Assembly (NCBI RefSeq): GCF_030270585.1
Contig: NZ_BSYI01000018.1
Coordinates: forward strand, 1-64,000
Reading direction: 5' to 3'
DNA length: 64,000 bases
Source of the DNA: Paralimibaculum aggregatum
Lineage (GTDB): Bacteria > Pseudomonadota > Alphaproteobacteria > Rhodobacterales > Rhodobacteraceae
The notes below the pieces were generated by a model, which was not told the DNA's origin, made no database searches, and worked only from the letters and a program-made list of their open reading frames with translations. Shown here piece by piece: positions 37,422-46,613 of the stretch (positions within the stretch are counted from its first letter, which is position 1; the number at the start of each line of letters is the position of its first letter). The position numbers and the translations under genes are program-made.

Positions 37422-38201
37422 ATGGTTGAATTCTCGCTCCCCAAGAACTCGCGCATCCGCGTCGGCAAGACCTGGCCGAAGCCGGAGAACGCCAAGGACC
37501 TCCGCGAGATCCGTGTCTATCGCTATGATCCGGACGGCGACGAGACGCCGCGCGTCGACACCTATTTCATCGATGCCGCCGATTGCGGGCCGATGCTGCT
37601 CGACGCGATCATCAAGATCAAGAACGAGATCGACCCGACGCTGACCTTCCGCCGCTCCTGCCGCGAGGGGATCTGCGGCTCCTGCGCGATGAACATCGAC
37701 GGCACCAACACGCTGGCCTGCACCAAGGGCCTCGACGAGGTGAAGGGCGTCATCAAGATCTACCCGCTGCCGCACATGCCGGTGGTGAAGGACCTGGTGC
37801 CGGACCTGACGCATTTCTACGCCCAGCACGCCGAGGTGCAGCCCTATCTCAAGACCGAGACGCCGACGCCCGAGAAGGAGTGGCGCCAGTCCATCGAGGA
37901 CCGCTCGAAGCTCGACGGGCTCTACGAGTGCGTGATGTGCGCCTGCTGCTCGACCTCCTGCCCGAGCTACTGGTGGAACGGCGACCGCTATCTCGGCCCG
38001 GCAGCGCTGCTGCATGCCTATCGCTGGCTGATCGACAGCCGCGACGAGGCCACGGGCGAGCGGCTCGACGATCTCGAGGACCCGTTCCGGCTCTATCGCT
38101 GCCACACCATCATGAACTGCGCCAAGACCTGCCCGAAGGGGCTGAACCCGGCGAAGGCGATCGCCGAGATCAAGAAGATGATGGTCGAGCGCCAGGTCTG
38201 A
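37422..38201 (+). CDS. sdhB: succinate dehydrogenase iron-sulfur subunit
   Basis: A 259-residue subunit with three clusters. The [2Fe-2S] site is [15 protein letters not shown], the [4Fe-4S] and [3Fe-4S] sites use [16 protein letters not shown] and [17 protein letters not shown]. It passes electrons from SdhA to the membrane quinone. CGGAGG lies ten bases before the ATG at 37422. It is separated from sdhA by two methyltransferase genes. Confidence 0.97.
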   Translation: MVEFSLPKNSRIRVGKTWPKPENAKDLREIRVYRYDPDGDETPRVDTYFIDAADCGPMLLDAIIKIKNEIDPTLTFRRSCREGICGSCAMNIDGTNTLACTKGLDEVKGVIKIYPLPHMPVVKDLVPDLTHFYAQHAEVQPYLKTETPTPEKEWRQSIEDRSKLDGLYECVMCACCSTSCPSYWWNGDRYLGPAALLHAYRWLIDSRDEATGERLDDLEDPFRLYRCHTIMNCAKTCPKGLNPAKAIAEIKKMMVERQV

Positions 38202-38247
38202 TCCCGGAGACGCGGGCGGGGCGCGCGGCGGCGGCCCTGCATGCCCG

Positions 38248-38266
38248 GCGGGGGATGGTTCCCCGC
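38248..38266. terminator. candidate hairpin between sdhB and the AraC gene
   Basis: GCGGGG at 38248-38253 pairs with CCCCGC at 38261-38266 across a seven-base loop. It lies between two converging genes. There is no T-run, so it is a weak terminator candidate. Confidence 0.4.
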
Positions 38267-38313
38267 GGGAGCGCGCCGGAGCCCTGCCCGGCCCGCGGCC
38301 GTGCCAGCCGGGC

Positions 38314-39156
38314 TCAGCCGCTCTTCGGCGTGACCGGCACCCAGATCTCCACCAGACCGGTGCCGGTGCCCGGGTCGAAGCGGTCGTCGTAGCGCTCGAA
38401 TTCCGGGCCCGCGGCGGCAAATCCCGACCGCGGCAGCCATGTGCCGAAGATCGCGCGGAAGCTGCGGTGGATCTCGGTGACCTGCCCCCGGTGCTCGAAG
38501 ACCGCGTATCGCGCCGTCGCCAGCCGCGCGGTGGCGAAATCCGGCGGCACCGCGCCCGGATCCGTGACCGCGACCGCGGCCATGTAGCCGAAGCCGCCTT
38601 CCCCGTCGAAATCCCGGCAGAGGCCGTAGACCTCGGCGCCGCTGCGGCCGGGGATCTCGTCCACCACCTCGCCGAAACGCTGCCAGAGCGCCGGGATGGT
38701 GGCCCGCGTCGCGGCGGTGTAGCGGCCCTCCAGCCCGGCAAGATGGATGGGGCCGGCCTCGACCATGCGCGGCTCGGGAAGGTTGGTGGGGGCGGTGTCG
38801 TTCGGCATGGCGATGCGCTCCTGCATGCTGAGGCTTGCGGTGGACCGGGCCGCCCGCACCGCCTCCGGCGGCACGCCGAATTCCTGGCGGAAGGCCCGGG
38901 TGAAGGCTTCGTGCGAGCCGTAGCCGTTCTCCAGCGCCACCTCGATGAGGCGCGCGCTGCCGCCGGCCACCATGCGGGCCGCCTCGGCCAGGCGCCGGCC
39001 GCGGAGATAGCCCATCACCGGCCGCCCGGTGGCGCGCTGGAAGCTCCGCGCCAGATGGTGGCGCGAGACCCCGGCATCACGGGCGATGTCGGCCAGCGTC
39101 AGCGGTCGGCAGCGGTTGGTCTCGATGAACCAGAGGGCGCGGGCGACGATCTGCAT
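38314..39156 (-). CDS. AraC-family regulator with a GyrI-like effector domain
   Basis: A 280-residue transcription factor. Residues 1-105 form two helix-turn-helix units (TLADIARDAGVSRHHLARSF and IEVALENGYGSHEAFTRAFR). Residues 125-280 form a GyrI-like (SOUL/Rob type) domain ending VEIWVPVTPKSG, which binds small hydrophobic molecules. This order matches the Rob/SoxS-plus-GyrI regulators. I placed the start at ATG 39156 because earlier in-frame sequence reads as low-complexity; a ribosome site is not evident. Targets are unknown. Confidence 0.85.
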   Translation of the reverse strand: MQIVARALWFIETNRCRPLTLADIARDAGVSRHHLARSFQRATGRPVMGYLRGRRLAEAARMVAGGSARLIEVALENGYGSHEAFTRAFRQEFGVPPEAVRAARSTASLSMQERIAMPNDTAPTNLPEPRMVEAGPIHLAGLEGRYTAATRATIPALWQRFGEVVDEIPGRSGAEVYGLCRDFDGEGGFGYMAAVAVTDPGAVPPDFATARLATARYAVFEHRGQVTEIHRSFRAIFGTWLPRSGFAAAGPEFERYDDRFDPGTGTGLVEIWVPVTPKSG

Positions 39157-39253
39157 GCGGCGGGCATCCGGTGGCTTCGGCTCGATGACGGCAGCGTGCC
39201 CGATTCGCCGCGCCGCCGCTTGACCGCGATTGCCCTCTTCCGGCCTTGGGCCC

Positions 39254-39955
39254 TCAGCCCTCGGCGAGCAGGTGCAGGAGCCGCACGGCAGCGTGGAAAT
39301 CCGCCTCGCGCCGGGCCGCATGGGCGGCCGCCTCGGCATCCTCGCCCCACTGCTCGATGTTCCAGTCCTCGTCGACCCGGCTGGCATGCCAGGCATCCTG
39401 CGCGGCGAGATCGCCGGAGAGCACCGCGAGCCCGATCACCAGCGAGCCCGACAGCGTCACCAGCTCGTGCAGCGCGGTGAGTTCCCAGGGGTCGCGCGCC
39501 TCCACCGCCGCGGCGAGACGGGCGAGCGCCTCCGGCGGCTGCGCGACATGCACGATCCCCACGGTTTGCACGAGCCGGGCGCCATGGGCCTCGGCCGCCC
39601 AGGCCAGCAGCGGGTCCCAGACGGCGGCCTGCCGCTCGGCGAGCTCGGGCGGATGCGGCGCACGGTAGCAGAGCAGGTCGCTCTCGCCGAAGCCGGCGAC
39701 GCGGGCGGCGATCGCCGCGCGCTCCGGCACCACCCGGTCGATCGCGACATTGACCGCGCGGGTCACCGGCATGGCGCGCGGATCGACCGTCTCCCCCACC
39801 GCCTCCCATTCCGCGGCCATCGCGGCCGCCACGGCGCGGGACGGCACCGCCACGGGAGCCCTGGCCGGCGTGTTGAGCGGGCGGCCGTCGAGCGCGACGC
39901 CGAAGCCCGCGCCCTCCGCCTCGACGACGCCGGCAGCCTTCCAGAACCGCTTCAT
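39254..39955 (-). CDS. ATP12 chaperone for F1-ATPase assembly
   Basis: A 233-residue ATP12-family protein, which in alphaproteobacteria and mitochondria helps assemble the F1 alpha subunit. It begins MKRFWKAAGVVEAEGAGFGV and has the family segments LDGRPLNTPARAPVAVPS and PVTRAVNVAIDRV. The later SDLLCYRAPHPPELAERQ and VTLSGSLVIGLAVLSG also match. Its start overlaps the stop of the HAD phosphatase (ATGA), so the two are co-translated. Confidence 0.9.
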   Translation of the reverse strand: MKRFWKAAGVVEAEGAGFGVALDGRPLNTPARAPVAVPSRAVAAAMAAEWEAVGETVDPRAMPVTRAVNVAIDRVVPERAAIAARVAGFGESDLLCYRAPHPPELAERQAAVWDPLLAWAAEAHGARLVQTVGIVHVAQPPEALARLAAAVEARDPWELTALHELVTLSGSLVIGLAVLSGDLAAQDAWHASRVDEDWNIEQWGEDAEAAAHAARREADFHAAVRLLHLLAEG

Positions 39956-40635
39956 GCCACCCCCCGTTCGCCCCAGAGCGCCTCGAGCGCGCCGTCGAGC
40001 CGGTCGAAGCTCTCGAGCACCGCCTCGGCGCCGCCCCGGACCAGACGCTCCGGCCGGTGATAGCCCCAGCCGACGCCGAGTGCCCGGACACCGGCGGCCC
40101 GGGCCATCGCCATGTCGTATTCGGTGTCGCCCACCACCACCGCATGCTCGGCCGCGACGCCGGTGGCGGCGAGGCAGTTGAACACCATCGCCGGAGCGGG
40201 CTTGGAGGGCGCGTCGTCGGCGGTCTGGGTCGCGAGGAAGCGCCCGGCCAGCCCGTGAGTGCCGAGGATATGGTCGAGCCCGCGGCGCGCCTTGCCGGTG
40301 GCGATGCCGAGCAGGTAGCCGGCGGCGTCGAGCCGGTCGATCGCCTCGCGTGCGCCCGGGTAGAACGCGGCCTCGGCCTCGCCGCCTCCGGCGATGCGCT
40401 GGGCGTGGTAGCAGTCCTTGTAGTGCTGCACGAGCGCCATGCGGGTCGGCTCCGGCAGCTCCGGCGAGAGCACCGCCATCGCCTCGGGCAGCGAGAGCCC
40501 GACGATGCCGAGCACCGCCTCGCGCGGCGGCGCCGGCAGGTCCATCGCCGCGAAGGCGCCCGCCATCGCGGCGGTGATGCTGGTCTGGCTGTCGACCAGG
40601 GTACCGTCGACATCGAAGATCACGAGCTTGAGCAT
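39952..40635 (-). CDS. HAD-superfamily phosphatase (subfamily IA)
   Basis: A 227-residue phosphatase. Motif I is VIFDVDGTLVDSQTSIT with the nucleophile Asp, ATGKARRGLDHIL holds motif II, and VVVGDTEYDMAMARAAG is motif IV. The cap domain identifies it with phosphoglycolate-phosphatase and related sugar-phosphate phosphatases. The start at ATG 40635 is the first that gives a proper motif I. It precedes ATP12 with a four-base overlap. The substrate is uncertain. Confidence 0.88.
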   Translation of the reverse strand: MLKLVIFDVDGTLVDSQTSITAAMAGAFAAMDLPAPPREAVLGIVGLSLPEAMAVLSPELPEPTRMALVQHYKDCYHAQRIAGGGEAEAAFYPGAREAIDRLDAAGYLLGIATGKARRGLDHILGTHGLAGRFLATQTADDAPSKPAPAMVFNCLAATGVAAEHAVVVGDTEYDMAMARAAGVRALGVGWGYHRPERLVRGGAEAVLESFDRLDGALEALWGERGVA

Positions 40636-40728
40636 GGCGTTCGGAAACCGTTCGTCTGATCCTGCCCGAATGCCGCAACAGTGCCCGCGGCAGGGCGCCG
40701 GCCCCCTCATGCCAGAGATCAAACGGCA

Positions 40729-40757
40729 TTGACAGAGCCCCGGGCAGCCCCCACGAT
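40729..40757 (+). promoter_or_regulatory. candidate promoter of the CBS-domain gene
   Basis: A perfect TTGACA (40729-40734) is followed after 17 bases by CACGAT (40752-40757). It lies about 30 bases before the CBS-domain start. The -35 is consensus; the -10 matches at only three positions. Confidence 0.5.
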
Positions 40758-40785
40758 TTTTTCAGCCAAGCGGAGGAAGATACCG

Positions 40786-41217
40786 ATGAATGTCAAGCAG
40801 ATCCTGTCGATGAAGGGCTCCTCGGACGTTGCGACCATCGCGCCGGCCGCACAGCTCAGGGACGCGGCCAAGGTGCTTGGCGAGAAGCGCTACGGCGCGC
40901 TCGTGGTGTCGAACGACGGCGCGACCGTCTCGGGCATCATCTCGGAGCGCGACATCGTGCGCGCGCTCGGCCGCGACGGGCCGCAATGCCTCGATGTTCC
41001 GGTCTCGGTGCACATGACCGCCAAGGTCGAGACCTGCGCACCGAACGACAGCGTGCTCTCGGTGATGGAGAGCATGACCAACGGCCGCTTCCGCCACATG
41101 CCCGTGGTGCAGGAGGGGCGGATGATCGGCATCCTCTCGATCGGCGATGTGGTGAAGGCCCGCATCAAGCAGATGGAGGAGGAGAACATCCAGATGGTGA
41201 ACATGCTGCACGGCTGA
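40786..41217 (+). CDS. CBS-domain protein
   Basis: A 143-residue protein with two CBS motifs that fold as one Bateman module. The first spans residues 10-65 (with SGIISERDIVRAL), the second residues 75-132 (with GILSIGDVVKARI). Such stand-alone modules bind adenine nucleotides and sense energy state. GGAGGAAG before the ATG at 40786 fixes the start. The C-terminal QMEEENIQMVNMLHG is charged and probably forms a helix. No enzyme domain is attached. Confidence 0.92.
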   Translation: MNVKQILSMKGSSDVATIAPAAQLRDAAKVLGEKRYGALVVSNDGATVSGIISERDIVRALGRDGPQCLDVPVSVHMTAKVETCAPNDSVLSVMESMTNGRFRHMPVVQEGRMIGILSIGDVVKARIKQMEEENIQMVNMLHG

Positions 41218-41318
41218 GGCCGGGCCGCCGCTTCGCGCGTCATGCGCGACATTTTCTTGCTTGACCGGGCGCTGCCGGGGTGATCCGTTGCGTCCGGTCG
41301 CGGCAAGGGGAGGCAGGC

Positions 41319-41822
41319 ATGCGCGTGGGGCTCTATCCGGGGACGTTCGACCCCGTTACCTTCGGCCATCTCGACGTGATCCGGCGCGCCGCCAAGCTGG
41401 TCGACAAGCTGGTGATCGGCGTCGCGATCAACCGCGACAAGGGCCCGCTCTTCACGCTGGAGGAGCGCGTCGCGCTGCTGGAGGCGGAAACCGCGAAGAT
41501 CTCCGAGGCCACCGGCACGGTGATCGAGGCCCATCCGTTCGAGAACCTGCTGATGCGGTTCGCCGAGGAGGTCGGCGCGCAGGTCATCGTGCGCGGGCTG
41601 CGCGCGGTCTCGGACTTCGAGTACGAGTTCCAGATGGTCGGCATGAACCGGGCGCTGAACGACGAGATCGAGATGGTGTTCCTGATGGCCGATGCGCAGC
41701 ATCAGGCGATCGCCTCGAAGCTGGTGAAGGAGATCGCGCGGATGGGCGGCGATGTCTCCCGTTTCGTCCCGGAGCGCGTGGTCGGCGAGCTGCGCCACAA
41801 GCTCCACCGCAAGGCCGGCTGA
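41319..41822 (+). CDS. coaD: phosphopantetheine adenylyltransferase
   Basis: A 167-residue nucleotidyltransferase for the fourth step of CoA synthesis. The T/HxGH site is GTFDPVTFGHLDVI, and the RGLRAVSDFEYEFQMVGMN segment is diagnostic. Length is right for CoaD. AGGGGAGG before the ATG gives a clear start. It lies 101 bases after the CBS gene. Confidence 0.96.
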   Translation: MRVGLYPGTFDPVTFGHLDVIRRAAKLVDKLVIGVAINRDKGPLFTLEERVALLEAETAKISEATGTVIEAHPFENLLMRFAEEVGAQVIVRGLRAVSDFEYEFQMVGMNRALNDEIEMVFLMADAQHQAIASKLVKEIARMGGDVSRFVPERVVGELRHKLHRKAG

Positions 41823-41897
41823 GCCGCCGCCGGCCGCGCGGCATAGGCCCGCGGCCGGCGCTGCGCGCTTCGTGATGCGCGTTCGGCGTGTGCGCGT

Positions 41898-41926
41898 TTG
41901 ACGGCGCGCACGGTCTCGGTTAGGGC
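41898..41926 (+). promoter_or_regulatory. candidate promoter of the cyclophilin gene
   Basis: TTGACG (41898-41903) is followed after 16-17 bases by TTAGGG or TAGGGC (41920-41926). The pair lies about 35 bases before the cyclophilin start. The -10 is weak. Confidence 0.35.
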
Positions 41927-41958
41927 TCGCCCGACCCACCCACCGGAGGAACGCAACC

Positions 41959-42525
41959 ATGCTGAAGAAACTCGGCCTCGCCGTCGCCCTCCTCACCCTC
42001 AGCCTGACGGAGGCAAGCGCCGTGGATATCAAGGACCCGGAGAACACCCTGGTGATCGAGCTCGAGAGCGGGCCGGTCTATATCGAGATGCTGCCGGATG
42101 TTGCGCCCGAGCATGTCGCGCGGATCAAGGAGCTCGCCCGCTCCGGCCAGTACGACAACGTCGCCTTCCACCGCGTGATCGAGGGCTTCATGGCCCAGAC
42201 CGGCGACGTGCAGTTCGGCGACCTGGAGGACGGCTTCGAGGCGCGCCGCGCCGGCACCGGCGGCTCCGACCTGCCCGACCTGCCGGCCGAATTCTCCAAG
42301 GTGCCCTTCGACCGCGGCGCGGTCGGCATGGCGCGCACCCAGGACCCGAACAGCGCCAACAGCCAGTTCTTCATCATGTTCGCCGAGGGCCACTTCCTCA
42401 ACGGGCAGTACACCGTCTGGGGCCAGGTGATCGACGGCATGGAGCATGTCGACAAGATCAAGCGCGGCGAGCCGGTGCCCGATCCCGACCGCATGGTCAA
42501 GGTGACGGTCGCCGCCGACAACTGA
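41959..42525 (+). CDS. periplasmic cyclophilin-type peptidyl-prolyl isomerase
   Basis: A 188-residue protein with a signal peptide (LKKLGLAVALLTLSLTEASA). The isomerase domain shows DNVAFHRVIEGFMAQTGD, the catalytic Arg lying in FHRVI, then PNSANSQFFIMFAEGHFLNG and YTVWGQVIDGMEHVDKI. It should speed proline isomerisation during folding in the periplasm. GGAGG before the ATG supports the start. It is the first of a run that includes queA. Confidence 0.94.
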   Translation: MLKKLGLAVALLTLSLTEASAVDIKDPENTLVIELESGPVYIEMLPDVAPEHVARIKELARSGQYDNVAFHRVIEGFMAQTGDVQFGDLEDGFEARRAGTGGSDLPDLPAEFSKVPFDRGAVGMARTQDPNSANSQFFIMFAEGHFLNGQYTVWGQVIDGMEHVDKIKRGEPVPDPDRMVKVTVAADN

Positions 42526-42540
42526 TCGGCCGAAACGCAG

Positions 42541-42570
42541 CATATGGCTTCGGCATGGGTCCGGCATGGC
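42541..42570. repeat. 11-base repeat set between the cyclophilin gene and queA
   Basis: CATATGGCTTCGG, then CATGGGTCCGG and a partial CATGGC repeat the same 11-base pattern seen upstream of lpdA (consensus YATGGKTYCGG). They lie 13 bases after the cyclophilin stop. They look like a dispersed motif family of this genome. Confidence 0.55.
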
Positions 42571-42650
42571 AGGGTTTCGCCGTCCGGGTCCTGCCGGGGC
42601 CGTGCCGCGCAGGCTGACGCGCCGTTCCACGCCCGGCCCGGAGGACAGCC

Positions 42651-43829
42651 ATGGCCGCGCCCGAGAGCCCCGACGCACCGCCCGCGGGCGGTGCCTCTTC
42701 CGCCTCGCCGGTCTCGACCGGGACGGGGACCGATCTCGACGCCTTCGACTTCACGCTGCCGGAGGAGCTGATCGCGCTCCGCCCGGTGCGCCCGCGCCCC
42801 GCCTCGCGCCTGCTGCTGGCCGAGGGCGCCGGCCCCGGCGGCCGCCCGCCGCGCGACCTCCACGTGCACGACCTGCCCGCCCTGCTCGCCCCCGGCGACA
42901 TGCTGGTCTTCAACGACACCCGCGTGATCCCGGCACAGCTCGCCGGCATCCGCCACCGCGCCGGCGCCGCTCCCGGAGAGGGCACCGCCCGCATCGAGGC
43001 GACGCTGATCCGGCGCCTGCGCGCGGATGCATGGGCCGCGCTCGCCCGCCCCGCCAAGCGCCTCGCCCCCGGCGACCGGATCGCCTTCGGCAGCCTCGCC
43101 GCCACGGTCGAGGCCCGCGCCGGCGCCGAGGCGGTGCTGGTCTTCGACCGCGCCGGCGCCGAGCTCGACGCCGCCATCGCCGCCGAGGGCGCGATGCCGC
43201 TGCCGCCCTATATCGCCCGGCGCCGCCCGGCGGATGCGCAGGACCGGGAGGACTACCAGCCGGTGCTCGCGCGCCGCGAGGGCGCGGTCGCCGCCCCCAC
43301 CGCCTCGCTGCATTTCGACGAGCCGCTGCTGGCCGCGCTCGATGCCGCCGGGATCGGCCGCGCGGTGCTGACGCTGCATGTCGGCCCCGGCACCTTCCTG
43401 CCGGTGACCGCGAGCCGCATCGAGGAGCACCGGATGCACGCCGAATGGGGCGAGATCACCCCCGACACGGCGGCGGCGATCAATGCCGCGCGCGCCGCCG
43501 GCGGCCGCGTCATCGCCGTCGGCACCACGGTGCTGCGCCTGCTCGAGAGCGCCGCCGACGCGCGCGGCCGCATCCGCCCCTTCATCGGCGAGACCGACAT
43601 CTTCCTGCATCCCGGCGTGACGATCCGCTCGGTGGACGGGCTGATGACCAATTTCCACCTGCCGCGCTCCACGCTGTTCATGCTGACCGCGGCGCTGATG
43701 GGCACCGAGCGGATGCAGGCGATCTATGCTCATGCCATCGCCGCGTGCTACCGCTTCTACTCCTATGGCGACAGTTCGCTGCTGCTGCCGGGGCTTCCGC
43801 CGGGGCGTGTCGCGAAGACGTCACCGTAA
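42651..43829 (+). CDS. queA: S-adenosylmethionine:tRNA ribosyltransferase-isomerase
   Basis: A 392-residue enzyme that adds the epoxycyclopentane precursor of queuosine to tRNA. It has the QueA core [38 protein letters not shown] and the conserved [20 protein letters not shown] and [19 protein letters not shown]. The first 28 residues are a disordered Ala-Ser extension not found in typical members; GGAGGACAG before the ATG at 42651 argues that it is translated. Confidence 0.94.
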   Translation: MAAPESPDAPPAGGASSASPVSTGTGTDLDAFDFTLPEELIALRPVRPRPASRLLLAEGAGPGGRPPRDLHVHDLPALLAPGDMLVFNDTRVIPAQLAGIRHRAGAAPGEGTARIEATLIRRLRADAWAALARPAKRLAPGDRIAFGSLAATVEARAGAEAVLVFDRAGAELDAAIAAEGAMPLPPYIARRRPADAQDREDYQPVLARREGAVAAPTASLHFDEPLLAALDAAGIGRAVLTLHVGPGTFLPVTASRIEEHRMHAEWGEITPDTAAAINAARAAGGRVIAVGTTVLRLLESAADARGRIRPFIGETDIFLHPGVTIRSVDGLMTNFHLPRSTLFMLTAALMGTERMQAIYAHAIAACYRFYSYGDSSLLLPGLPPGRVAKTSP

Positions 43830-43918
43830 CGGTCTGGTCGCGACACCGATTGGCGCAATTGGGCGGTTTCGACGGCGCCGGCTCTGGCAGGGAGGGGCGC
43901 AACCCAACGGAGGCCCAA

Positions 43919-45235
43919 ATGTCGCGCGTCTACTTCAACGCCTCGCCACTGCTGCTCGGCATGTTCCTGCTGATGATCGGCAACGGTCTGCAGGGCACGG
44001 CGCTCGGCGTGCGCGGCGGGATCGAGGGCTTCGGCAACCTCGCCATGGGCTTCGTGATGTCGGGCTATTTCCTCGGCTTCCTGTTCGGCGCCCATCTCAC
44101 GCCCTGGCTGCTGCGGCGGGTCGGCCATGTCCGGGTCTTCGCGGCGATGGCCTCGCTGATGTCGGCGGCGATGGTGCTCTATGCCGCGCTGGTCGACCCG
44201 ATCGCCTGGCTGCTGATGCGCATCCTCGTCGGCTTCTGCATGTCGAGCTGCTATATCGTCGCCGAGAGCTGGCTGAACGACAGCACCGACAACGCCCATC
44301 GGGGCCAGGTGCTCTCGGCCTATCTGATCGTGCAGATGATGGGCATCGTGCTGGCGCAGAGCCTACTCAACCTGGCCGATCCGGCGGGCTACGACCTCTT
44401 CGTGCTGATGGCGGTCTCGGTCTCGGTGGCGGTGGTGCCGATCCTGCTCTCGGCGACGCCGGTGCCGGTCTTCGAGACCACCAAGCGGATGTCGCTGGGC
44501 GCGCTCTACCGCACCTCGCCGCTCGGCGTAGTCGGCACGGTCGCGCTCGGCGGGGTCTTCGCCTGCCTGTTCGGCATGGGTGCGGTCTACGCCACCGAGA
44601 TGGGGCTGTCGAACGAGCGGATCTCGATCTTCATCGGCGCGATCTATGTCGGCGGCATGCTGCTGCAATATCCCATCGGCTGGCTGTCGGACCGGATGGA
44701 GCGCCGCCTGCTGATCATCTCCTGCACCGCGATCGGCGCCGCTGCCTCGATGGTCGCGCTGATCTCGGGCGGCAACTTCACGGTCCTGGTGGCCGCGGCC
44801 TTCGTGATCGGCGGCATGGCTAACCCGCTCTACTCGCTGCTGATCGCACATACCAACGACTTCCTCGAGCATGACGAGATGGCCTCCGCCGCCGGCGGCC
44901 TCATCATGCTGAACGGGCTCGGCGCGGTTGGCACCCCGATCCTCGTCGGCTATGTCATGGAGATCGCAGGGCCTGCGAGCTTCATGATCTTCGTCGGCGG
45001 CATTCTCGGCGGGATCGCGCTCTACGCGCTCTACCGCAGCACCGTGCGGCCCTCGACGCCGGTCGACGAGACCGTGCCGATCGCGCCGATGGCGATGGTC
45101 TCCGGCCCGGTGGCCGGCAGCTATGCGCAGGAGATCGTCGCCGAGCAGGCCGAGGCCGAGGCGCTGGCCCGCGCCGAGGAAGAGGAAGAGGCGGCCGAGC
45201 CACGGACGGTGGCGGAGCGCCGCGACGGAGGCTAG
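43919..45235 (+). CDS. MFS transporter (YfkF/UMF2-like)
   Basis: A 438-residue permease with 12 hydrophobic spans. Family marks include GYFLGFLFGAHLTPWLLRRV after span two and AESWLNDSTDNAHRGQVLS, characteristic of the MFS group with the AESWLN motif. The C-terminus is an acidic cytoplasmic tail (EQAEAEALARAEEEEEAAE). GGAGG before the ATG at 43919 supports the start. The solute is unknown. Confidence 0.88.
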   Translation: MSRVYFNASPLLLGMFLLMIGNGLQGTALGVRGGIEGFGNLAMGFVMSGYFLGFLFGAHLTPWLLRRVGHVRVFAAMASLMSAAMVLYAALVDPIAWLLMRILVGFCMSSCYIVAESWLNDSTDNAHRGQVLSAYLIVQMMGIVLAQSLLNLADPAGYDLFVLMAVSVSVAVVPILLSATPVPVFETTKRMSLGALYRTSPLGVVGTVALGGVFACLFGMGAVYATEMGLSNERISIFIGAIYVGGMLLQYPIGWLSDRMERRLLIISCTAIGAAASMVALISGGNFTVLVAAAFVIGGMANPLYSLLIAHTNDFLEHDEMASAAGGLIMLNGLGAVGTPILVGYVMEIAGPASFMIFVGGILGGIALYALYRSTVRPSTPVDETVPIAPMAMVSGPVAGSYAQEIVAEQAEAEALARAEEEEEAAEPRTVAERRDGG

Positions 45236-45239
45236 ACGC

Positions 45240-45809
45240 ATGACCGCACCGCTTTCGCTCGAACTCGCCGCCGAGATCCGCGCGTTCTGGATCGACCGCG
45301 TCGGCCCGGCCGGCTGGTACGCCGTGGATGCCGACCTCGACGCGGAAATCCGCGACCGCTTCGCCGGCCCCTGGGAAGTGGCACGGGCCGGCGGCGCGCG
45401 CGCCTGGCTGACACTGGCGGAGGACACGCTGGCGCTGCTGATCCTGCTCGACCAGTTCCCGCGGAACATGTTCCGCGGCACGGCACGCGCCTTCGCCTCC
45501 GACGGCGCCGCCCGCGCCGCGGCGATCTTCGCCGTCGATCTCGGCCACGACCTCCGCGTGCCGGAGCCCGAGCGGCAGTTCTTCTACCTGCCGCTGATGC
45601 ACTCGGAATCGCTCACCCATCAGGAGCGCTGCCTACGGCTCGTCCTGATGCGCATGCCGGAAGCGGGCGCCGAGAACCGCATCCACGGCTTCAAGCACCG
45701 CGACGTGATCCGCCGCTTCGGGCGCTTCCCGAGCCGCAATGCCGCCCTCGGCCGCCGCGACACCGACGAGGAGCGCGCCTATCGCGCGGCCGGCGGCTAC
45801 ATGGGCTGA
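45240..45809 (+). CDS. DUF924 family protein
   Basis: A 189-residue soluble protein. It has the DUF924 hallmarks LLDQFPRNMFRGTARAFASD, then FFYLPLMHSESLTHQERC and NRIHGFKHRDVIRRFGRFPS. Its function is unknown, though the family has an alpha-helical TPR-like fold. It follows the MFS gene by four bases and converges with a methyltransferase, overlapping it by 13 bases. Confidence 0.92.
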   Translation: MTAPLSLELAAEIRAFWIDRVGPAGWYAVDADLDAEIRDRFAGPWEVARAGGARAWLTLAEDTLALLILLDQFPRNMFRGTARAFASDGAARAAAIFAVDLGHDLRVPEPERQFFYLPLMHSESLTHQERCLRLVLMRMPEAGAENRIHGFKHRDVIRRFGRFPSRNAALGRRDTDEERAYRAAGGYMG

Positions 45810-46591
45810 GCCGGTTTCGTCACCTCGAAGACGAAGCGCTGCGAGGCGAAGAAATAGCGCCCCGCCGCGTCGAGCGCCGCCAGCTCGGCGGCCCAGGCCT
45901 CGATCTCGGCGGTCCGCATGCTCCCCTCGCGGCGCAGATAGCCGGCGATGAAGCCCGCCATCCCCTGGCTGTAGGCGCCCTCCTCGAAACGCAGGTTCAG
46001 CAGCGGAAAGGCCGACACGCCCGCCACCGCCAGCCCCGCAGCGCTGAGCCGCGGCGCGAGATGGCGCGGCAGCCGCGGATCGGCGCAATGCCCCTCCCAG
46101 AGCTTCAGCGCCCGCGCCATGCGTGCGGGATGATCGGAATGCCAGATCACCGCGTCCCAGTCGGTGGCGATCACGAGGCCGCGCCCGCCCGGGGCCAGCA
46201 CGCGCGCGAGCTCGCCGCAGAAGGCGTCGATATCCGGCAGGTATTCCGCGACCTGCGTGCTCACCACGACGTCATAGGCGCCGTCAGCCTCGTCGAGCGC
46301 CTGCGCGTCGCCGCGGCCATAGGAGAGCCAGGGCACCGTTGCCCGCGCGCTCGCGCGCGCGAGCAGCGTCTCGGAAATGTCGATGCCGCGCACCCGGCCC
46401 CCGGACCCCACGACCCCGGCCATCGCCTCGGCGAGAAAGCCCGGGCCGGAGCCGATATCGAGCACCCGCTCGCCCGGTCGGAGCGCCAGGCGCCGCAACG
46501 TGTCCGCGCGCTGCGCGACGATATCCGCGCCGGAATAGACCCGCTCGAGCCGCTCCGCCGCCCGTTCGTTGAAATCGAGCCCCTCGGCCAC
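45797..46591 (-). CDS. UbiE/ArsM-like SAM-dependent methyltransferase
   Basis: A 264-residue methyltransferase. Motif I is VLDIGSGPGFLAEAMAG, then RGIDISETLLARA, and the later AEYLPDIDAFCGELARVL and APGGRGLVIATDWD fit class I small-molecule enzymes. I chose the GTG at 46591 because GGAGGGGGCAGG lies directly upstream; an in-frame ATG at 46654 would overlap the preceding gene. It may act on a small ring or sterol-like substrate; the sequence does not say. Confidence 0.82.
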   Translation of the reverse strand: MAEGLDFNERAAERLERVYSGADIVAQRADTLRRLALRPGERVLDIGSGPGFLAEAMAGVVGSGGRVRGIDISETLLARASARATVPWLSYGRGDAQALDEADGAYDVVVSTQVAEYLPDIDAFCGELARVLAPGGRGLVIATDWDAVIWHSDHPARMARALKLWEGHCADPRLPRHLAPRLSAAGLAVAGVSAFPLLNLRFEEGAYSQGMAGFIAGYLRREGSMRTAEIEAWAAELAALDAAGRYFFASQRFVFEVTKPAQPM

Positions 46592-46613
46592 CCTGCCCCC
46601 TCCGTGTGCCGCC

